NCBI GenBank assembly: GCA_021793135.1 | Contig: JAJYTI010000059.1 | Location: 1-11,013 of the forward strand | Origin: Bacteroidota bacterium | Lineage (GTDB): Bacteria > Bacteroidota > Bacteroidia > Flavobacteriales > Flavobacteriaceae | DNA: 11,013 nt | Reading direction: 5' to 3' | Part shown: positions 7,758 to 11,013 of the stretch, piece by piece | How the letters are laid out: every line of letters begins with the position of its first letter | How positions within the stretch are numbered: position 1 is the first letter of the stretch | Notes under the pieces: model-generated | Database searches by the model: none | The model's input: the letters and a program-made list of their open reading frames with translations, nothing else | Told to the model about the DNA's origin: nothing | Translations under genes and position numbers: made by a program

Positions 7758-7781
7758 CAACCATTATTATATTTAGCTAGT

Positions 7782-8468
7782 ATGAAGTTAGAAAACAATA
7801 TGGATACCGCAGACACAACAGAAATGATGGGAGACGATCACATCTCGACTTCTGCAGTAACACCTATGCGTTCAGATGCATTTGACATGAGCGATGAAGA
7901 GAAAATGAAGTCTATCGAAAAAGATATGCATCACGTATTACACACCTTAGGCTTAGACCTTACAGATGATAGTTTACAAGGAACACCAAAGCGTATTGCT
8001 AAGATGTTCGTTCAGGAAATATTCTCAGGTTTAGATCCAAAACGCAAACCTGAAGCTTCTACTTTTAACAATTCGTACAATTACGGCGAAATGTTAGTAG
8101 AAAAAAACATCACTCTTTACTCTACTTGTGAACATCACTTTCTACCCATTGTAGGTAAAGCTCACGTAGCATATATCTCAAGTGGAAAAGTAATTGGGTT
8201 AAGTAAAATGAACCGAATAGTAGATTACTACGCAAAACGCCCACAAGTACAAGAAAGACTTACTATGCAAATAGTGCAAGAACTTCAAAAAGCACTAGGC
8301 ACAGAAGATGTTGCTTGTGTGATAGATGCAAAACACCTATGCGTTAACTCAAGAGGTATTCGCGACATAGACAGCAGCACGGTAACTAGTGAATTTGGTG
8401 GTAAATTTAAAGAACCAAATGTTCGCAAAGAGTTTTTAAATTATATAAAATTGGACACTATATACTAA
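7782..8468 (+). CDS. folE: GTP cyclohydrolase I
   Basis: Converts GTP to 7,8-dihydroneopterin triphosphate and formate, the committed step of tetrahydrofolate and pterin synthesis, in the cytoplasm as a toroidal homodecamer. Starting at the ATG at 7782 gives 228 residues. The zinc ligands are Cys116, His119 and Cys187, with His118 and His185 beside them, each offset by exactly six from the E. coli numbering. The blocks GTPKRIAKMF, YSTCEHHFLP, GLSKMNRIVDYYAKRPQVQERL and HLCVNSRGIRD are all present, so the enzyme should be active and zinc-dependent rather than the FolE2 type. The first 38 or so residues are acidic, Met-rich and poorly conserved; an ATG at 7800 is an alternative start. A TTG at 7755 is open in the same frame but lies in the promoter -7 box. 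A strong hairpin follows the gene before cysS. Confidence 0.95.
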   Translation: MKLENNMDTADTTEMMGDDHISTSAVTPMRSDAFDMSDEEKMKSIEKDMHHVLHTLGLDLTDDSLQGTPKRIAKMFVQEIFSGLDPKRKPEASTFNNSYNYGEMLVEKNITLYSTCEHHFLPIVGKAHVAYISSGKVIGLSKMNRIVDYYAKRPQVQERLTMQIVQELQKALGTEDVACVIDAKHLCVNSRGIRDIDSSTVTSEFGGKFKEPNVRKEFLNYIKLDTIY

Positions 8469-8513
8469 TAATTTAGATTAGACATTACGTCCATTTTTAA
8501 AAACAATATTAAG

Positions 8514-8557
8514 CTAGTAGCCGGATAAATCCTTATCTTGCTACTAGTTTTATTTTT
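8514..8557 (+). terminator. Hairpin with T-rich tail between folE and cysS
   Basis: CTAGTAGC at 8514-8521 pairs with GCTACTAG at 8540-8547. Inside, GATAA pairs with TTATC around an ATCC loop, with a small internal bulge between the two stems. TTTTATTTTT follows directly at 8548-8557. This has the form of a rho-independent terminator for folE. It ends only 27 bases before the cysS start, which leaves little room for a separate cysS promoter, so it might instead attenuate read-through into cysS. Confidence 0.75.
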
Positions 8558-8584
8558 AAGCTATAGCAAATTAATCCATTTCGA

Positions 8585-10072
8585 ATGATGAAATTATATA
8601 AAGAGCAAGAAATTTACATTTACAATTCTATTTCTAAAGAGAAAGAAAAGTTTGAACCTATAACCGAAGGTTATGTAGGAATGTATGTGTGTGGTCCTAC
8701 CGTATACAGTAATGTACATTTAGGAAATTGCCGTACCTTCTTGTCATTTGATTTGGTATTCCGATATTTAAAACACCTTGGATATAAAGTTCGTTACGTT
8801 CGAAACATCACCGATGTAGGTCACCTTGAAGACGATGCCGAAGATGGAGAGGATAGAATTGCAAAACGCGCTCGATTAGAAAAAATTGAGCCTATGGAAG
8901 TAGCGCAAATTTACACCGTAGATTTTCGTGATATCATGTCTAAATTTAACGCACTACCTCCAAGCATAGAACCTACAGCAACTGGACATATCTTAGAACA
9001 AATAGAAGCAATTCAGAAAATAATCGATCGTGGTTTTGCTTATGAAGTAAATGGATCTGTTTATTTCGATGTATTAAAGTTTAGCGAAACCCATGAGTAT
9101 GGAAAACTTAGCGGGAGAAGACTGGAAGACATGGAAGCCAATACTCGTGATTTGGACAAACAATCGGAGAAAAAAAATCCGCAAGACTTTGCTCTATGGA
9201 AAGTTGCTGAACCTCAACATATCATGCGTTGGAACTCTCCGTGGGGAGTTGGTTTCCCTGGTTGGCATTTAGAGTGTACCGTGATGAGCACAAAATACCT
9301 AGGTGAACAGTTTGATATACATGGCGGAGGAATGGATTTAAAATTCCCTCATCATGATTGTGAAATTGCACAAGCTGAATCTTGCAACGAAGTATCGCCA
9401 GTAAACTATTGGATGCACTCCAATATGCTTACTTTGAACGGTAAAAAAATGGCAAAGTCTACTGGAAACAATATTTTGCCAACTGAAATATTTTCTGGAG
9501 ACAACAAAATATTAAGTAAAGCATTTAGTCCTAGCGTAACCAAATTCTTTATGTACCAAGCACACTATCGAAGTGTTTTAGATTTTAGCGATGAAGCATT
9601 ATTAGCTTCCGAAAAAGGATATAGGAGGCTAATGCAGGCGTATGATTTAGTAGACAAACTACCAATTGGTAATACCTCCGATATGGATATCGCTGCCTGG
9701 CGACAATCATGCTACGACGCGATGAACGATGATTTTAATAGCCCTATATTAATCGCACAACTTTTTGAAGCAGTGAGCTATATTCAAAGAGTACATAATG
9801 GAACAGCTATTTGTACAGAAAGTGACAAAGAGATTCTAAAAGAAACTTTAAAAGCTTTTATGTTTGACGTTTTAGGGTTGATCGATGAACAAGAAGGGCA
9901 ATCTGGAAACTCAGAAATGCTATCTGGTACCGTAAACTTATTGATTGATATTCGCAACGACGCAAGAGCAGAACGAAATTTTGATACAAGTGACAAGATT
10001 CGAGATGAACTTGCTGCATTAGGAATTCAACTAAACGACGGTAAAGACGGTACAGGTTACGAAATAAAATAA
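8585..10072 (+). CDS. cysS: Cysteinyl-tRNA synthetase
   Basis: Charges tRNA-Cys with cysteine in the cytoplasm. The 495 residues are about 34 longer than the E. coli enzyme, part of the excess lying between the first two zinc ligands. The substrate-selecting zinc site is complete: Cys36 (MYVCGPTVY), Cys231 (HLECTVMS), His256 and Glu260, with the last three spaced exactly as in E. coli (C209, H234, E238). The class I signature is His45-Leu-Gly-Asn48, with Asn in place of the final His of HIGH; the second signature is KMAKS at 288-292. The C-terminal part holds the helical anticodon-binding bundle and the RNxARAERNFDTSDKIRDEL segment common to CysRS. Translation may start at 8585 or at the adjacent ATG at 8588. 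No exact TAnnTTTG box is seen between the preceding hairpin and the gene. yidD follows after five bases, so the two are almost certainly one transcript. Confidence 0.97.
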   Translation: MMKLYKEQEIYIYNSISKEKEKFEPITEGYVGMYVCGPTVYSNVHLGNCRTFLSFDLVFRYLKHLGYKVRYVRNITDVGHLEDDAEDGEDRIAKRARLEKIEPMEVAQIYTVDFRDIMSKFNALPPSIEPTATGHILEQIEAIQKIIDRGFAYEVNGSVYFDVLKFSETHEYGKLSGRRLEDMEANTRDLDKQSEKKNPQDFALWKVAEPQHIMRWNSPWGVGFPGWHLECTVMSTKYLGEQFDIHGGGMDLKFPHHDCEIAQAESCNEVSPVNYWMHSNMLTLNGKKMAKSTGNNILPTEIFSGDNKILSKAFSPSVTKFFMYQAHYRSVLDFSDEALLASEKGYRRLMQAYDLVDKLPIGNTSDMDIAAWRQSCYDAMNDDFNSPILIAQLFEAVSYIQRVHNGTAICTESDKEILKETLKAFMFDVLGLIDEQEGQSGNSEMLSGTVNLLIDIRNDARAERNFDTSDKIRDELAALGIQLNDGKDGTGYEIK

Positions 10073-10077
10073 AAAAC

Positions 10078-10323
10078 ATGGCATTCACCCAGCCGTTTAT
10101 TTGGTTAATTAGAGGATATAAAAAATTCATATCCCCATTAACCCCTTCTACATGTAGATATCAACCTACCTGCTCTACCTATGCAATAACTGCACTTGAG
10201 CGACATGGTCTGTTTAAAGGAGGGTGGCTTGCTATAAAACGCATTGGAAGCTGCAATCCATTTGGTGGTAGTGGTTACGATCCAGTCCCGGAAAAAACAA
10301 ACAAAAAAGAAGCCGATAAGTAA
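10078..10323 (+). CDS. yidD: Membrane protein insertion efficiency factor YidD
   Basis: Small inner-membrane-associated protein that assists the YidC insertase in placing proteins into the cytoplasmic membrane. The 81 residues cover the whole family domain: an amphipathic N-terminus (FIWLIRGYKKFISPL), the conserved SxCRYxPTCSxYA block with Cys26 and Cys32, LFKGGWLAIKRI, and the CNPFGGSGYDPVP ending with Cys59. A short Lys/Glu-rich tail follows. It starts five bases after cysS stops, indicating one operon. The final codons (Lys-Glu-Ala) form the 5' arm of a terminator hairpin and the stop codon lies in its loop. In many bacteria yidD sits with rnpA and yidC; here it is placed with cysS and lgt. 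Confidence 0.95.
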   Translation: MAFTQPFIWLIRGYKKFISPLTPSTCRYQPTCSTYAITALERHGLFKGGWLAIKRIGSCNPFGGSGYDPVPEKTNKKEADK

Positions 10324-10340
10324 AATTGGCTTCTTTATAT
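10306..10340 (+). terminator. Hairpin terminator embedded in the 3' end of yidD
   Basis: AAAGAAGCC at 10306-10314 and GGCTTCTTT at 10328-10336 form a perfect nine-base stem with a 13-base loop that contains the yidD stop codon. The 3' arm and what follows are T-rich (TTCTTTATATTT). The stem is short and the tail imperfect, so termination is probably partial, with read-through into lgt 29 bases after the 3' arm. Confidence 0.65.
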
Positions 10341-10365
10341 TTATAATTGGCAAAAATATTTGATT

Positions 10366-11013
10366 ATGCATTTTTTAAGCATTGTATGGAATCCAAATAC
10401 AGGAATCGATTTAGGATTTATCGAACTGCGATACTATAGCCTAATGTTTGTAATAGCATTTACATGCGGATGGTTCTTTACAAAGAAAATCTATCAGAAC
10501 GAGGGAATTTCTCTTGAAAAGCTAGACAAACTATTTCTAATTACCGTCCTAGCTACTTTAATAGGAGCACGTTTAGGTCACGTTATTTTTTACCAAACAG
10601 AATTACTTACAGAAGATCCTCTAGCTGTTTTATTACCTATAAGAACCGTTCCAGAATTCGAATTCACAGGTTTTGCTGGATTAGCGAGCCATGGTGCTGC
10701 AATAGCCATCCTTATTGCTATGTACTATTATAGCAAAAAGATACTTAAAAAACCAATACTTTGGATATTAGACCGAGTAGTACTTGCTGTTGCCTTTGGT
10801 GGAGCTTTTGTACGTATAGGAAACTTCTTTAACTCTGAGATAATTGGTAAACCTACAGGAAGCGATTTTGGAGTTATTTTTGTTCAATTAGGGGAAAATT
10901 TTGCGAGATATCCTACCCAATTATTTGAATCAGCTGGTTACTTTATAGTTGCAGCAGTAATGTATTATCTATACTGGAAAACTGACAAGAGTAAATATTT
11001 AGGATATATTTTC
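10366..11013 (+). CDS. lgt: Prolipoprotein diacylglyceryl transferase, 3' end beyond window
   Basis: Transfers diacylglycerol from phosphatidylglycerol to the lipobox cysteine of prolipoproteins, the first step of lipoprotein maturation, in the inner membrane. The 216 visible residues run to the window edge without a stop; family length suggests roughly 70-100 more. Several hydrophobic segments alternate with short loops. Key features: RYYSLMFV near the N-terminus, GARLGHVIFY (67-76), His109 in GLASHGAA (essential His103 in E. coli), and the Lgt signature RIGNFFNSEIIG, with Arg150, Asn153 and Glu158 spaced as E. coli Arg143, Asn146 and Glu151. RYPTQLFE at 181-188 corresponds to the RHPSQLYE region, with Tyr where E. 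coli has His. The ATG is the only sensible start, opening MHFLSIVWNP. It follows yidD by 42 bases with no complete promoter, so it is probably transcribed by read-through. It would process both lipoproteins encoded in this window. Confidence 0.95.
   Translation, partial: MHFLSIVWNPNTGIDLGFIELRYYSLMFVIAFTCGWFFTKKIYQNEGISLEKLDKLFLITVLATLIGARLGHVIFYQTELLTEDPLAVLLPIRTVPEFEFTGFAGLASHGAAIAILIAMYYYSKKILKKPILWILDRVVLAVAFGGAFVRIGNFFNSEIIGKPTGSDFGVIFVQLGENFARYPTQLFESAGYFIVAAVMYYLYWKTDKSKYLGYIF

Noticed and set aside
7755..7781. N-terminal extension of folE starting at TTG 7755
   Set aside because: The TTG lies inside the exact -7 promoter box TACCTTTG, so it would be upstream of the transcript start; the ATG at 7782 is at a normal distance.
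8469..8584. T-box riboswitch ahead of cysS
   Set aside because: Only one hairpin is present, with no conserved T-box sequence or specifier stem, and this class is not expected in Bacteroidota.
10355..10362. AATATTTG as a promoter box for lgt
   Set aside because: The first base of the consensus is wrong and it lies three bases before the ATG, which would give a leaderless or truncated message; no -33 element accompanies it.
9784..10371. Minus-strand open frames across the end of cysS and yidD
   Set aside because: They are antisense to two clear conserved genes and carry no motif.
1..11013. Mobile element, CRISPR array, toxin-antitoxin or defence system
   Set aside because: No transposase, integrase, array of regular repeats, or small toxin-like gene pair is visible; all genes over the window are housekeeping or single hypothetical genes with uniform base composition.

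Overview
The window reads as ordinary chromosome from a marine-type member of the Flavobacteriaceae (Bacteroidota). The DNA is AT-rich and Shine-Dalgarno sites are absent or poor. Five genes are preceded by an exact Bacteroidota -7 promoter box (TAnnTTTG). Several proteins have Bacteroidota character: a type-2-like IleRS, an SDR-family L-threonine 3-dehydrogenase, a CysRS with an HLGN signature, and a lipoprotein beginning Cys-Lys-Glu-Glu-Glu.

Layout from left to right: ileS on the minus strand fills 1-3162 and runs off the left edge, so its C-terminus is missing. A divergent short gene for a four-cysteine zinc-ribbon protein (3425-3799, plus) follows. It converges on an M13 metallopeptidase lipoprotein gene (3853-5919, minus), and a strong two-way hairpin terminator lies between them. 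Upstream of the peptidase is a small predicted surface lipoprotein (6009-6578, minus, probable TTG start). Across a divergent promoter region lie L-threonine 3-dehydrogenase (6707-7651, plus), folE (7782-8468), cysS (8585-10072), yidD (10078-10323) and the start of lgt (10366 to the right edge). No gene-free stretch exceeds 300 bases; the longest is 3163-3424.

Functionally this is housekeeping: two aminoacyl-tRNA synthetases, the first step of tetrahydrofolate/pterin synthesis, threonine catabolism, and envelope biogenesis. YidD assists YidC insertion, Lgt starts lipoprotein maturation, and two lipoproteins are encoded in the same window. I see no tRNA, rRNA, CRISPR array, insertion sequence, prophage or defence system. 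I did not find a previously undescribed system.

The points most worth a second look are the rearranged class I signature of IleRS (GIHH in place of HIGH), the HLGN signature of CysRS, the hairpin just ahead of cysS, the terminator built into the 3' end of yidD, and the uncharacterised zinc-ribbon and CKEEE lipoprotein genes.
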